This document shows, in pieces, positions 1 to 11,308 of a stretch of DNA of 64,000 nucleotides (its first letter is position 1; the number at the start of each line of letters is the position of its first letter). The translations under genes and the position numbers were made by a program. Under the pieces are notes generated by a model, which saw only the letters and a program-made list of their open reading frames with translations, was not told the DNA's origin and searched no databases. The stretch is from Proteus penneri. Lineage in GTDB: Bacteria; Pseudomonadota; Gammaproteobacteria; Enterobacterales; Enterobacteriaceae. Location of the stretch: contig NZ_PHFJ01000002.1 of NCBI RefSeq assembly GCF_003144535.1, positions 248,001 to 312,000 on the forward strand, read 5' to 3'.

Positions 1-861
1 CAAGATTCGCCAGCATCTGTTGCGGGAGTTAGTGATGATTATTTCACTGTGTATGCGATGACGTTTTCACAAGGTCGCTCATTTACACCTGATATGATCC
101 AGCGACAAGCCCAAGTTGTTGTTATTGATGAAAATACCCGTCAGCGATTCTTTCCTCATAAAAAAGAGGTTATTGGTGAGCAAATCATTATTCGTAATAT
201 TCCCTCTACGATTGTTGGTGTCATTGCTGAGAAAAAATCGGCTTTTGGCAATGGACAGTCATTACGTGTTTGGGTGCCTTACAGTACTCTAAATAGTCGC
301 ATTTTGAATCGAAGTTATCTTGATAGTATTACAGTAAGGGCAATTGAAGGTTATGATGCCAGCGTTGCAGAACAACAAATTCTCCGTTTATTAACGATTA
401 GGCATGGTAAAAAAGATATTTTCACTTATAACCTTGATAGTTTTATTAAGGCTGCTGAAAGTACCACTCAAACAATGCAACTGTTTCTCACTTTAGTGGC
501 TGTTATTTCATTGGTCGTGGGGGGGATTGGTGTAATGAATATTATGCTGGTTTCAGTGACTGAAAGAACGCGAGAAATTGGTATTAGAATGGCGGTTGGT
601 GCCAGAGCTAGTGATGTGATGCAACAATTCCTTATAGAATCTGTATTGGTTTGTCTAGTAGGCGGATTACTGGGAATAGGCCTGTCATTTGGTATTGCCA
701 TGATTGCAAGTGCTATGTTGCCTGATTGGCATTTTGTCTTTCAGCCCATTGCATTAGTGAGTGCTTTTATTTGTTCGACTGCTATTGGAATTATTTTTGG
801 ATTTTTACCTGCAAGAAATGCAGCAAAAATGAATCCAATAGATGCCCTCGCGAGAGAATAA
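1..861 (+). CDS. macB: MacB macrolide/peptide ABC exporter, C-terminal part (5' end outside window)
   Basis: The reading frame is open from base 1, so the gene is cut by the window edge. About 286 residues of a protein normally near 650 remain. They cover the periplasmic MacB domain and the last three membrane helices of the FtsX-like permease. The segment around nt 480-600 (LVVGGIGVMNIMLVSVTERTREIG) and the end PARNAAKMNPIDALARE are typical of MacB. In the family, MacB works with the periplasmic adaptor MacA and outer-membrane TolC to export macrolides, enterotoxin or haem precursors. The ATPase half and macA would lie upstream of base 1. The macB-cspD-clpS order is the E. coli order. GTG at 49 is not a credible start, since homologous sequence continues upstream. 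Confidence 0.93.
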   Translation, partial: QDSPASVAGVSDDYFTVYAMTFSQGRSFTPDMIQRQAQVVVIDENTRQRFFPHKKEVIGEQIIIRNIPSTIVGVIAEKKSAFGNGQSLRVWVPYSTLNSRILNRSYLDSITVRAIEGYDASVAEQQILRLLTIRHGKKDIFTYNLDSFIKAAESTTQTMQLFLTLVAVISLVVGGIGVMNIMLVSVTERTREIGIRMAVGARASDVMQQFLIESVLVCLVGGLLGIGLSFGIAMIASAMLPDWHFVFQPIALVSAFICSTAIGIIFGFLPARNAAKMNPIDALARE

Positions 862-876
862 TTCAAACCATAAGAT

Positions 877-907
877 AAAAGCCCTTAAAATATAAAGGGC
901 TTTTATT
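877..907 (+). terminator. Rho-independent terminator after macB
   Basis: Stem AAAAGCCCTT / AAGGGCTTTT with an 8-nt AT loop, followed by ATTT. It starts 16 bases after the macB stop codon. Confidence 0.8.
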
Positions 908-935
908 TGAATGAATTAGGTATTCTGTTTAACTA

Positions 936-969
936 AAAATACCCAACTATTATGAGTAAAAGGTATTTT
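936..969 (-). terminator. Possible terminator after cspD
   Basis: On the minus strand, AAAAATACC pairs with GGTATTTTT across an 18-nt AT-rich loop. It lies about 35 bases beyond the cspD stop codon. The long loop makes it weaker than its neighbours. Confidence 0.45.
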
Positions 970-1001
970 TTATTGGGTTTATCTATACTGTAAATTATCT
1001 T

Positions 1002-1211
1002 CTATTCGACAATAGGAATGATAAGGTCAGCATGGTCACCTTTAGGCCCTTTTATCGTGCTATAATTAACTTTCTGCCCCGCTTTAAGTGTGCGGTAGCC
1101 TTCCATTCTAATTGTTGAATAGTGGGCAAAAATATCCTCGCCACCTTTTTCAGGGGTAATGAAACCAAAGCCCTTAGCGTTATTGAACCACTTTACTGTA
1201 CCTGTCTCCAT
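1002..1211 (-). CDS. cspD: CspD-type cold-shock-domain protein
   Basis: A 69-residue single cold-shock domain. RNP1 is KGFGFI (residues 13-18) and RNP2 is DIFAHY (26-31), both canonical for single-stranded nucleic acid binding. In E. coli, CspD is not cold-induced. It is a stationary-phase inhibitor of DNA replication and is degraded by Lon. The sequence METGTVKWFNNAKGFGF and the position between macB and clpS identify CspD rather than CspA or CspE. It is five residues shorter than the E. coli protein at the C terminus. It is divergent from clpS across 288 bases that must hold both promoters. No clear -10/-35 pair was assigned there. Confidence 0.93.
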   Translation of the reverse strand: METGTVKWFNNAKGFGFITPEKGGEDIFAHYSTIRMEGYRTLKAGQKVNYSTIKGPKGDHADLIIPIVE

Positions 1212-1499
1212 ACTTAGCTTCTCTCATATACTTGTATTTATTTGTTTAACATCACTTTCAGTATATTTACTGAGCTGTTCATAAAACATACTCTATTTTA
1301 TTGTTTCAGTCGTCAAGAGGTGGAAGGGATAGAAAGTGTTTCGATAAGGCGAAATTTTGATGTAGCTAACGCTTTGTAATTTTTTGAATGCAAAAAGAAG
1401 GAATAAAAAAGCGTTGATAGGCAGACTTTCCTGTGAGATGGTAAACTAAATGTCATAATTGAAAATGACGTTTAACAAAACTATGAGTAATGCAAAACA

Positions 1500-1814
1500 A
1501 TGGGTCAGTTTGATTTTTTAACAGAAACCACGTTAGGGGAAGATGTTCATCAGAAAAATGAGCCACCATCCATGTATAAGGTGATCTTGAATAATGATGA
1601 TTACACCCCCATGGATTTTGTTGTAGAAGTGCTTACGATGTATTTTTTCCTTAGCGAGGAAAAAGCAACGCAAATTATGTTGGACGTTCATCATAAAGGG
1701 AAAGGAGTTTGTGGGGTTTATAGTGCGGATATTGCCGAAACAAAAGTGGCTCAAGTTAATCTGTATGCGAGAGAAAATGAATACCCACTTTTGTGCACTC
1801 TTGAACAGGCATGA
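1500..1814 (+). CDS. clpS: ClpS adaptor of the ClpAP protease
   Basis: A 104-residue protein (E. coli 106). The core [24 protein letters not shown] holds the conserved NDDYTPM segment that forms the pocket for N-terminal destabilising residues. The C-terminal [23 protein letters not shown] is also conserved. ClpS delivers N-degron substrates (N-terminal Leu, Phe, Tyr, Trp) to ClpA. The gene lies 30 bases upstream of clpA and is probably co-transcribed. The aat product encoded 3 kb away creates such N-degrons. The ATG at 1500 has no obvious Shine-Dalgarno, but it matches the E. coli N terminus (MG...). Confidence 0.96.
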   Translation: MGQFDFLTETTLGEDVHQKNEPPSMYKVILNNDDYTPMDFVVEVLTMYFFLSEEKATQIMLDVHHKGKGVCGVYSADIAETKVAQVNLYARENEYPLLCTLEQA

Positions 1815-1844
1815 TCCGGTTAGTTTTTTAAGGAGGAGGTGCTT

Positions 1845-4136
1845 ATGCTTAATCACGAATTAGAGCTGAGTCTTAATGTTGCATTCGCGAAAGCCCGTGA
1901 TAACAGACACGAATTTATGACTGTAGAGCACCTGTTGTTGGCGCTATTAAGTAATAAATCGGCACGCGAAGCATTGGAAGCTTGTAAAGTCGATCTGTCA
2001 GTCTTACGCGAAGAACTTGAAGTCTTTATTCGTAAAACAACCCCTATTTTGCCTGAAAATGTAGACAGAGAAACACAGCCAACGCTGAGTTTTCAGCGTG
2101 TATTACAGCGTGCTGTTTTTCATGTTCAATCATCAGGTAAAAATGAAGTCTCTGGTGCTAATGTGCTGGTGGCTATTTTTAGTGAACAAGAATCTCACGC
2201 AGCTTACTTATTACGTAAACATGACGTTAGTCGCCTTGATGTCGTGAATTTTATTTCTCATGGTATTTCAAAAGAAGATCAACAAAACGAAGATCTTTCT
2301 GACATGAATGATATGAACGCACAATCTCAGCAAGAGATGCCTCAAGGTGACGATCATATGGATAATTTTACCACTAACCTTAATCAGTTAGCGCGCCAAG
2401 GTAAAATAGATCCTCTGATTGGGCGTCAAGCTGAATTAGAACGAACCATTCAAGTATTATGTCGTCGTCGAAAAAATAACCCGCTATTAGTGGGCGAATC
2501 AGGCGTCGGTAAAACGGCAATTGCAGAAGGGCTTGCATGGCGTATTGAGCAAGATGATGTTCCTGACGTTATGAAGGGATACACTATTTACTCACTAGAT
2601 ATTGGTTCGCTATTAGCGGGAACTAAATATCGTGGTGATTTCGAAAAACGCTTTAAAGCGTTACTGAAAACCCTTGAAAAAGATGAAAAAAGCATCTTAT
2701 TTATTGATGAGATCCACACCATTATTGGTGCAGGAGCAGCATCAGGGGGACAAGTTGATGCGGCAAACTTAATTAAGCCATTGTTATCTGGTGGTCGAAT
2801 TCGCGTTATAGGTTCTACGACTTATCAAGAATTTAGTAATATTTTTGAAAAAGACAGAGCGCTTGCGCGTCGTTTCCAAAAAATTGATGTCACTGAGCCA
2901 TCTCCAGATGAGACGGTTTTGATCATTAAAGGATTGCGCCAGAAATACGAAGCGCACCATGAAGTCCGTTATACTAATAAAGCGATTCAGGCCGCAGTGG
3001 ACTTATCGGTTAAATATATCACTGATAGGCATCTACCAGATAAAGCCATTGACGTTATTGATGAAGCGGGTGCAAAAACACGTTTAATTGCGCCAAGTAA
3101 ACGCAAAAAAACGATCAATGTTTCTGATATTGAATCAGTCGTTGCTAAAATTGCACGTATTCCTGAAAAAACAGTTTCTAGTAGTGATAAATCAATACTG
3201 AAAAATCTTGATAACCAATTAAAAATGTTGGTATTCGGTCAAGATCCTGCAATTCATGCATTATCTGAATCCATTAAAATGAGTCGAGCAGGCTTAGGTC
3301 AAGATAACAAACCAGTAGGTTCATTCTTATTTGCTGGCCCAACTGGGGTAGGTAAAACAGAAGTTACTGTACAATTAGCGAAAGCGTTGAATGTAAAACT
3401 ACTACGCTTTGATATGTCAGAATATATGGAAAGACATACGGTAAGTCGTTTAATTGGTGCGCCTCCTGGTTATGTTGGTTTTGATCAAGGTGGATTATTA
3501 ACGGACGCCGTTATTAAAAATCCATATTCCGTTGTGTTACTTGATGAAATTGAAAAAGCACATCCTGATGTATTCAATATCCTGTTACAAGTCATGGATA
3601 ACGGTACATTAACGGATAACAATGGTCGTAAAGCCGATTTTCGTAATGTCATTTTAGTGATGACAACCAATGCCGGTGTGCGTGAAACGCAACGTAAATC
3701 GATTGGGTTTACAGAGCAAGATAACAGCACTGATGCGATGGTCGAAATCAAAAAAACGTTCTCACCAGAGTTTCGTAACCGTTTAGATAGTATTATTTGG
3801 TTTAATGCATTATCACCAGAAATTATCTCTATGGTAGTGGATAAATTTATTGTCGAGCTACAAGTGCAGCTAGATGATAAGGGGGTATCGCTAGAAGTTA
3901 GTCAAGAAGCACGTCAATGGTTGTGCGATAAAGGCTATGATAAAGCGATGGGCGCAAGGCCAATGGCGCGTGTTATTCAAGACAACTTGAAAAAACCATT
4001 AGCTAATGAGATTTTATTTGGTTCTCTTGTCAATGGTGGTTCAGTTTCTGTGACATTAGATAAGTTGGCAGGCAAATTGAATTATGAGTTTGTTAGCCAA
4101 GAGAAACTGGCCAAGAATGAAGACACCGTTATCTAA
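1845..4136 (+). CDS. clpA: ClpA, ATPase subunit of ClpAP protease
   Basis: A 763-residue AAA+ unfoldase (E. coli 758). Order: Clp N-domain repeats (about 1-145), D1 AAA+ with Walker A GESGVGKT (217-224), D2 AAA+ with Walker A GPTGVGKT, then the C-terminal D2-small domain. It forms hexamers that unfold substrates and feed them into ClpP. The start is ATG 1845 (MLNHELELS), preceded by a strong AGGAGGAGGT at 1831-1840. A GTG two codons upstream is open but lies inside the ribosome-binding site. Homologous N termini begin MLN. clpP is not in the window. Confidence 0.97.
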   Translation: MLNHELELSLNVAFAKARDNRHEFMTVEHLLLALLSNKSAREALEACKVDLSVLREELEVFIRKTTPILPENVDRETQPTLSFQRVLQRAVFHVQSSGKNEVSGANVLVAIFSEQESHAAYLLRKHDVSRLDVVNFISHGISKEDQQNEDLSDMNDMNAQSQQEMPQGDDHMDNFTTNLNQLARQGKIDPLIGRQAELERTIQVLCRRRKNNPLLVGESGVGKTAIAEGLAWRIEQDDVPDVMKGYTIYSLDIGSLLAGTKYRGDFEKRFKALLKTLEKDEKSILFIDEIHTIIGAGAASGGQVDAANLIKPLLSGGRIRVIGSTTYQEFSNIFEKDRALARRFQKIDVTEPSPDETVLIIKGLRQKYEAHHEVRYTNKAIQAAVDLSVKYITDRHLPDKAIDVIDEAGAKTRLIAPSKRKKTINVSDIESVVAKIARIPEKTVSSSDKSILKNLDNQLKMLVFGQDPAIHALSESIKMSRAGLGQDNKPVGSFLFAGPTGVGKTEVTVQLAKALNVKLLRFDMSEYMERHTVSRLIGAPPGYVGFDQGGLLTDAVIKNPYSVVLLDEIEKAHPDVFNILLQVMDNGTLTDNNGRKADFRNVILVMTTNAGVRETQRKSIGFTEQDNSTDAMVEIKKTFSPEFRNRLDSIIWFNALSPEIISMVVDKFIVELQVQLDDKGVSLEVSQEARQWLCDKGYDKAMGARPMARVIQDNLKKPLANEILFGSLVNGGSVSVTLDKLAGKLNYEFVSQEKLAKNEDTVI

Positions 4137-4171
4137 CGATAGCGGTTAATCTTACTAAGCTATAAAAACAT

Positions 4172-4218
4172 ACACCACAGGTGAGCATCAATAAATGCCT
4201 TGCCTGTGGTGTTTTTTT
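4172..4218 (+). terminator. Terminator between clpA and infA
   Basis: Stem ACACCACAGG / CCTGTGGTGT with an inner GCAT/ATGC pairing, followed by seven T. It separates the convergent clpA and infA genes. In E. coli this gap also holds the tRNA gene serW, which is not present here. Confidence 0.85.
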
Positions 4219-4258
4219 CACCCGTTATATGACAATAGCGGGAGAGAACAGATTGGGA

Positions 4259-4477
<219 letters not shown>

Positions 4478-4817
4478 CTAATCCTCTAAGTTTTAATAAC
4501 CATATTTTTTAAACGGCAAGATAATGCCGAAAATATTGTCCTATGTAAAGGAATGTTATTGGATAGCAATGGTGTTCACCTTGCTATTGCACTTAACATC
4601 CTTACCGCAACTTGCGTTTTACTTTGTGAAATAAAAAGTAATAACAGAAGTCGTAATTCTTTGTTTTGTGGTATTTGTAGCAATAAAATAGCAACACCCT
4701 AACCACATAATGGGTGTGCAAGATAAAATTTTTGTATAAACCTTTTTGCATAAATAACAGAATGATCTTCTCGATTCTGTCTTAAATTAAGAAGGGCTTT
4801 ACAAAAACAAGCAGTGA
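4478..4817. other. 340-base gap between infA and aat
   Basis: No open frame or tRNA was seen. It should carry the infA promoter and leader on the minus strand. A hairpin TAGCAA-T-GGTG / CACC-TTGCTA lies at 4564-4586, about 90 bases upstream of the infA start. It has no T-tract on either strand. Confidence 0.5.
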
Positions 4818-5510
4818 TTATAATTCCAACGATTGCTGATACCAACACTTTTTATCAATAATCACTTTTTTCCAGCGCGATAATGCATCTAAATAATGGT
4901 CACGCGAGATCTCACTGGCGCCTAACGAGGCAGTATGAGAGTTTAGCACCTGGCAATCAAATAGTTGACCCCCATAACGAAGAAAATGGTTATAAAAAGC
5001 AATAAAGGCACATTTAGAAGCATTATCTCTGCGACTAAACATCGATTCATCACAAAAAACCGCACCGATATTGACTCCGTATAATCCACCTACGAGTTTA
5101 TCACCTTCCCATACTTCAACAGAATGTGCTTCACCTTGATGATACAACGCTTCATAACCTTCTTTAATATCAGGACCTATCCATGTACCTTCATCACGAA
5201 TAGAACAGGCCTCTATCACTGAAGCAAAGGCATGATTTAGCGTTATTCTATACGGATGATGACGAATAAATTTACGTAAACTGCGCCCAATATGCAAATC
5301 ACCTGCTGGTAAAACAGCCCTGGGATCAGGTGACCACCATAATGGCTCTTCGTAGGGAAAATACCAAGGGAAGATCCCTGATTGATATGCAACACGTAAT
5401 CGAGAAGGGGAGATTTCTCCCCCTATCGCTAATAATCCATTAGGCTCTTTTAATGCTAAATGAGGCTCTGGAAAATCCAAATCACTATCATCTAATTGAA
5501 ACAACGGCAT
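4818..5510 (-). CDS. aat: Leucyl/phenylalanyl-tRNA-protein transferase
   Basis: A 230-residue protein (E. coli 234). Family-typical blocks are visible: [21 protein letters not shown] near residue 50, and [30 protein letters not shown] in the middle. The enzyme transfers Leu or Phe from aminoacyl-tRNA to proteins with N-terminal Lys or Arg. This makes N-degrons that ClpS-ClpAP destroys. One base separates its start from the cydC stop, so it is translated from the cydDC transcript. Confidence 0.96.
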   Translation of the reverse strand: MPLFQLDDSDLDFPEPHLALKEPNGLLAIGGEISPSRLRVAYQSGIFPWYFPYEEPLWWSPDPRAVLPAGDLHIGRSLRKFIRHHPYRITLNHAFASVIEACSIRDEGTWIGPDIKEGYEALYHQGEAHSVEVWEGDKLVGGLYGVNIGAVFCDESMFSRRDNASKCAFIAFYNHFLRYGGQLFDCQVLNSHTASLGASEISRDHYLDALSRWKKVIIDKKCWYQQSLEL

Positions 5511-5511
5511 A

Positions 5512-7263
5512 TTATGCCTCGTGAGTCGGAGTTAATAGTGCTTGTCTTTGATGAAATTTAGCATAATGCCCCTGTTGCTGTAACAACGAAGCATGGGTGC
5601 CTGTTTCAACGATTTTTCCGCCATCCATAACGCAGATTTTATCCATTTTATCTAAACCGTGAAGTCTGTGAGTGATCATTAATACGGCTTTACCTTGGCA
5701 ATGCTGATGCAAGAGTGCGAGGATCTGCTGTTCTGTATCGGCATCAAGGCCTTCTGTTGGCTCATCAAGCAATACAAGAGGTGCATTGTGGAGTAGCGCT
5801 CTTGCAAGTCCTAAACGCCGCTGTTCGCCGCCAGAAAGCTGTCTACCGCCATCACCCATCCATGCGTTTAAGCCTTCATCATTTTCAAGTAGTTGCCCAA
5901 GACCAACTTGCTGAAGAACATCTTTAAGCTCTTCATCTGTTGCCTGTTCTTTTGCCATCAATAGATTTTCTCTTAATGTGTGACTAAAGACATGAACGCG
6001 TTGAGGGACAACTGACATCATTGAACGTAATGTCGCTTCATCATACTCAGCAATAGGTAAGTTATTTAAGCTGATAGTACCGTGAGTCGGATCAAAAGCG
6101 CGGTTGATTAATTGCAATAGTGTTGATTTACCACAACCTGTTTTTCCTAACAGTGCAATGTGTTGTCCTGCTTCAATCGTTAAATCAACGTGATTGATAA
6201 CTTGCATTGGTTGGGTGGGATAAGTAAAGCAAATATTGCGCATTGTCAGTGTAGCGCGATCGTCTGTTTCTCCCCCTTTTTCAGGAAAAGTGACATCAGG
6301 TTTTTGCTCAATTAAATGAGAAATACGTGTTGCTGACGTCATTACTTGTCCTAAATGCTGGAAAGCGACAGTAACAGGGGCTAAAGATTCAAATGCTGCT
6401 AATGCGCAGAATGTAAATAAGGCAATTAACGCTTCTGGCATAAAATTATTGTCGATACCCCCTGCCGCCAACCATAGAATTAATGTTGCTGTTAGGCCTG
6501 ATGCAAGGATCATTAGTGCTTGTGATAAGCCAGTTAAGTTTGCCTGTTGTGCTTGTCTACGTAGCCATTTGGCTTCAAGTTGTGCCAAATTTTGTCTAAA
6601 ACGAGGTAATGCGCCAAAAACAGTTAATTCAGCTTGTCCTTGCAACATGCTAGTTAATACTGTGCGATATTGGCCTCGTAAATCGGTGAGATCACGTCCA
6701 ATTGGTTTACCTGCATAATAGAATATGAAAGGCAAAACAATCAGCAAGGTAAGCATAATACCACCTAACGTATTGGCTAGGCGTGCATCGATTAACCCAA
6801 GGCCAAACATAATTGTCATAATGACGACAAAAGCGGCAATAATAGGGGAAATAACGCGAATATAAAGGTGATCTAGCGTTTCAACATCAGCAACTAAGCG
6901 GTTAAGTAACTCACCTTGACGAAAACGTGCAATTCCACCTGGTGAAAGAGGGAGGATCTTTTTAAAGGTGAATACACGCAGGTGTGACAATACGCGAAAC
7001 GTTGCATCATGGCTAACAAGTCTTTCAAAATAACGGCCCGCTGTACGAAAAATTGCAGCACCTCGCACACCTGCGGCGGGTAGCATATAGTTAAAACTAT
7101 AAATCCCTGCAAAGCCCGCAAGAGATGTTCCTGCTAAAAACCAACCTGACAGTGTTAAGAGACCAATGCTCGCCAGTAAAGTTAAGATAGCAAGAACAAT
7201 ACCAAGCAATAACATAAACCAGTGGCGACGATAGAGTGCGAGAAAAGGAAGCAATACTTTCAT
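5512..7263 (-). CDS. cydC: CydC, half of the CydDC glutathione/cysteine ABC exporter
   Basis: A 583-residue ABC half-transporter (E. coli 573). An N-terminal six-helix membrane domain is followed by an ATPase domain. The ATPase has Walker A GKTGCGKS, signature LSGGEQRR and Walker [13 protein letters not shown]. CydDC exports cysteine and glutathione to the periplasm and is required for cytochrome bd oxidase assembly. Only three bases separate it from cydD upstream, and it abuts aat downstream. It is named CydC rather than CydD because of its order and the [13 protein letters not shown]-terminal region. Confidence 0.95.
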   Translation of the reverse strand: MKVLLPFLALYRRHWFMLLLGIVLAILTLLASIGLLTLSGWFLAGTSLAGFAGIYSFNYMLPAAGVRGAAIFRTAGRYFERLVSHDATFRVLSHLRVFTFKKILPLSPGGIARFRQGELLNRLVADVETLDHLYIRVISPIIAAFVVIMTIMFGLGLIDARLANTLGGIMLTLLIVLPFIFYYAGKPIGRDLTDLRGQYRTVLTSMLQGQAELTVFGALPRFRQNLAQLEAKWLRRQAQQANLTGLSQALMILASGLTATLILWLAAGGIDNNFMPEALIALFTFCALAAFESLAPVTVAFQHLGQVMTSATRISHLIEQKPDVTFPEKGGETDDRATLTMRNICFTYPTQPMQVINHVDLTIEAGQHIALLGKTGCGKSTLLQLINRAFDPTHGTISLNNLPIAEYDEATLRSMMSVVPQRVHVFSHTLRENLLMAKEQATDEELKDVLQQVGLGQLLENDEGLNAWMGDGGRQLSGGEQRRLGLARALLHNAPLVLLDEPTEGLDADTEQQILALLHQHCQGKAVLMITHRLHGLDKMDKICVMDGGKIVETGTHASLLQQQGHYAKFHQRQALLTPTHEA

Positions 7264-7266
7264 AAA

Positions 7267-9036
7267 TTAAAGTTCCTCTTTACGATGAGCAAGAAGACGA
7301 GCAAAAGTGCCATTCTGTTGGCTTAATGATGCATAAGTGCCCGTTTCAATAATTTGACCTTTTTCCATCACCCAAATTTGGTCGTAATCCAAAGTCTCTT
7401 CGAGTAGATGAGTAATAAGCAAGGTTGTTTGATTTAATGAGGCGTTATTAAGCGCATACATCACGCGTTGTTCACTATGAGAATCAAGGCTTGCTGCTGG
7501 TTCATCTAATAACAAAAATTGACAAGGTGACAACAAAGCACGAGCAACAGCAATACGCTGAGCTTGGCCAACGGAAAGGCGAGCAGCACTATCGCCAATA
7601 ATCGTATTTAAGCCGTCGGGTAACTCATCAATAAAATCGCTGACATACGCTTTTTCAATAGCAAGATTGATTTGTTCCTCGCTGGCATTAGGGTTGCTTA
7701 AGCGAATATTATCTAGCAAGGTTTGTTCTGGTAAATTTGGATTTTGTCCCACCCAACTTAAACATTGACGCCATGCTTCAGGCGAGAGTTGCGTCAATTC
7801 AACACCATTTACTTTTAATGAACCACGATAAGGTAAAAAACCGAGTAGCGCATTTAATAACGAGCTTTTGCCCGCACCACTTAGACCCACAATCGCAATT
7901 CGTTGATTAGGGTTAATGGTAAAGTTTAATGGTCCCGCAAGTTTGACTCCTTGATGAGATAGAATTTCTAGATCATGAGCGATTATCTCAATACTTTCTG
8001 TTGTATTGATACGCTCATTGCCTGTGAATTGTGGTTTTTCACCGTCGGTCTCTAAAAACTCAACCAGAGACTCTGCAGCACCTACTGCTTGTGCTTTTGC
8101 ATGATAATAAGTGCCTAAATCTCGTAAAGGTTGAAAAAATTCAGGAGCAAGGATCAGCGCTAAGAAACCTGAAAAGAGGGTAACACCCAAACCATAACTA
8201 CCAAAATTAAGTTCACCCAAGTAAGAAAACCCGAAATAAACAGCAACTACAGCAATAGAAACAGCAGTAAAAAATTCCAATACGCCAGAAGAAAGGAACG
8301 CCATTCTTAGCACTTCCATCGTGCGTTTACGGAAGTCTTCTGTTGCTTCTGTAATTTGTTTTACTTCGGCATTACCACGGTTAAATAACCGCAAGGTATC
8401 TAACCCTCTTAATCTATCGAGGAAGTTACCACTTAAGCGGCCTAATGCGAGAAAGTTTCTACGGTTAGCATCTGCCGCACCTAATCCAACTAATGCCATA
8501 AATAGTGGGATCAGTGGTGCGGTAAAAAAGAGAATTAATCCGGCAACCCAGTTAACTGGGAAGAGGGTGATAAGGATAAGAATAGGTACAATCGTTGCGA
8601 GATACATCTGTGGAAGATAACGTGCATAGTAATCTTGCATATCTTCTATTTGCTCTAGAATAATTGTAGCCCAGCTCCCCGCGGGTTTACCTTTAACCCA
8701 AACGGGACCAAGTTCTTCAAGTCGATCAAGAACGATTTTACGAATTTGTTGCCTGACCGCCATACCACAGCGATAACCTACACGCTCTCGTATCGCCATA
8801 ATGATGGCACGTAAGATAAAAATGCCAATAAGAGTGAGAAAGGTAGGTATATGCGTATCACGGCTCAGACTGTCCATGATAAACGCTTGAAGTAAAACAG
8901 CTAATAACCATGCTTGGGCAATAATTAATAAACCGCTTACAACACCTAGGATCATTGATAGCCGTAGCCATCGACGGGCTGGAGCACTTTGCTGTTTCAG
9001 CCATCGAACCAATTCATTTTGTTTAGTTTTATCCAT
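7267..9036 (-). CDS. cydD: CydD, half of the CydDC glutathione/cysteine ABC exporter
   Basis: A 589-residue half-transporter (E. coli 588) with membrane helices in the first 320 residues. The ATPase carries Walker A GLSGAGKS, signature LSVGQAQR and Walker B FLLLDEPAASLD. The start is set at ATG 9036 (MDKTKQNELVRWLKQQS), which aligns with E. coli MNKSRQKELTRWLKQQS. A 25-codon upstream extension is open but has no homology. It forms a heterodimer with CydC, encoded three bases downstream. A terminator and 140 bases separate it from trxB. Confidence 0.95.
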   Translation of the reverse strand: MDKTKQNELVRWLKQQSAPARRWLRLSMILGVVSGLLIIAQAWLLAVLLQAFIMDSLSRDTHIPTFLTLIGIFILRAIIMAIRERVGYRCGMAVRQQIRKIVLDRLEELGPVWVKGKPAGSWATIILEQIEDMQDYYARYLPQMYLATIVPILILITLFPVNWVAGLILFFTAPLIPLFMALVGLGAADANRRNFLALGRLSGNFLDRLRGLDTLRLFNRGNAEVKQITEATEDFRKRTMEVLRMAFLSSGVLEFFTAVSIAVVAVYFGFSYLGELNFGSYGLGVTLFSGFLALILAPEFFQPLRDLGTYYHAKAQAVGAAESLVEFLETDGEKPQFTGNERINTTESIEIIAHDLEILSHQGVKLAGPLNFTINPNQRIAIVGLSGAGKSSLLNALLGFLPYRGSLKVNGVELTQLSPEAWRQCLSWVGQNPNLPEQTLLDNIRLSNPNASEEQINLAIEKAYVSDFIDELPDGLNTIIGDSAARLSVGQAQRIAVARALLSPCQFLLLDEPAASLDSHSEQRVMYALNNASLNQTTLLITHLLEETLDYDQIWVMEKGQIIETGTYASLSQQNGTFARLLAHRKEEL

Positions 9037-9133
9037 AAGAAAAGATTCAAATCTGCAGGTGAGATACAAAGTATCAGAAAGGCCAAGGTAAGTAGTTATA
9101 CGCTTTGGCAACCAGGCTAGTATGTTACATGGT

Positions 9134-9161
9134 AAAAGGCGCTACTGAAATAGCGCCTTGA
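9134..9161 (-). terminator. Terminator after trxB
   Basis: On the minus strand, AAGGCGCTA / TAGCGCCTT with a 6-nt loop, then TTTTACC, just beyond the trxB stop codon. The same 9-base stem is used after mukB (59606-59637). Confidence 0.75.
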
Positions 9162-9176
9162 AAGGAAGTGATGATT

Positions 9177-10681
<1,505 letters not shown>

Positions 10682-11176
10682 ATGATTGATAATAAAAAAC
10701 GTCCGGGTAAAGATCTTGATAGAATAGACCAGAATATTCTAAATGAGCTTCAAAAAGATGGGCGTATTTCAAACGTTGAGTTATCTAAACGTGTAGGTTT
10801 ATCACCAACACCTTGTTTAGAGCGTGTACGCCGTTTAGAGCGCCAAGGATTTATTTCTGGTTATACAGCACTGTTAAACCCACATTACTTAGATGCATCA
10901 TTACTGGTATTCGTGGAAATCACATTAAACCGTGGTGCACCAGATGTTTTCGAACAATTCAATATGGCCGTTCAAAAACTTGAAGAAATCCAAGAATGCC
11001 ATTTAGTTTCTGGTGATTTTGACTATCTGTTGAAAACTCGTGTACCTGATATGTCCGCTTATCGTAAATTACTTGGTGAAACTCTGTTACGTCTTCCTGG
11101 TGTTAATGACACACGTACATACGTGGTTATGGAAGAAGTGAAACAAAGTAACCGCCTTGTAATTAAAACTCGTTAA
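10682..11176 (+). CDS. lrp: Leucine-responsive regulatory protein
   Basis: A 164-residue protein, the same length as E. coli Lrp and nearly identical to it. The N-terminal helix-turn-helix covers about residues 15-60 (LDRIDQNILNELQKDGRISNVELSKRVGLSPTPCLERVRRLE). The C-terminal half is the RAM domain that binds leucine. It is a global regulator of amino-acid metabolism and fimbriae. In Proteus, Lrp is also known to influence swarming. Confidence 0.98.
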   Translation: MIDNKKRPGKDLDRIDQNILNELQKDGRISNVELSKRVGLSPTPCLERVRRLERQGFISGYTALLNPHYLDASLLVFVEITLNRGAPDVFEQFNMAVQKLEEIQECHLVSGDFDYLLKTRVPDMSAYRKLLGETLLRLPGVNDTRTYVVMEEVKQSNRLVIKTR

Positions 11177-11242
11177 GCCAACTTAATAGGTTGGTGCAAA
11201 GCAGGAAAAAGTTAGGTACACTCCTGTTTATGCATACAGTTT

Positions 11243-11275
11243 CAACGCTGGGGTATCTCAGCGTTGTTCCGTTTT
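11243..11275 (+). terminator. Probable terminator between lrp and ftsK
   Basis: Perfect 8-bp stem CAACGCTG / CAGCGTTG with an 8-nt loop, followed by TTCCGTTTT. The T-tract is interrupted, so some read-through into ftsK is likely. Confidence 0.6.
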
Positions 11276-11308
11276 AATTCACCCTAAGTTAAACCTGGAG
11301 AGTTCTCT

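Noticed and set aside
4560-4600. Hairpin near infA as a tRNA
   Set aside because: Only one stem can be formed. No acceptor, anticodon or T-arm pattern.
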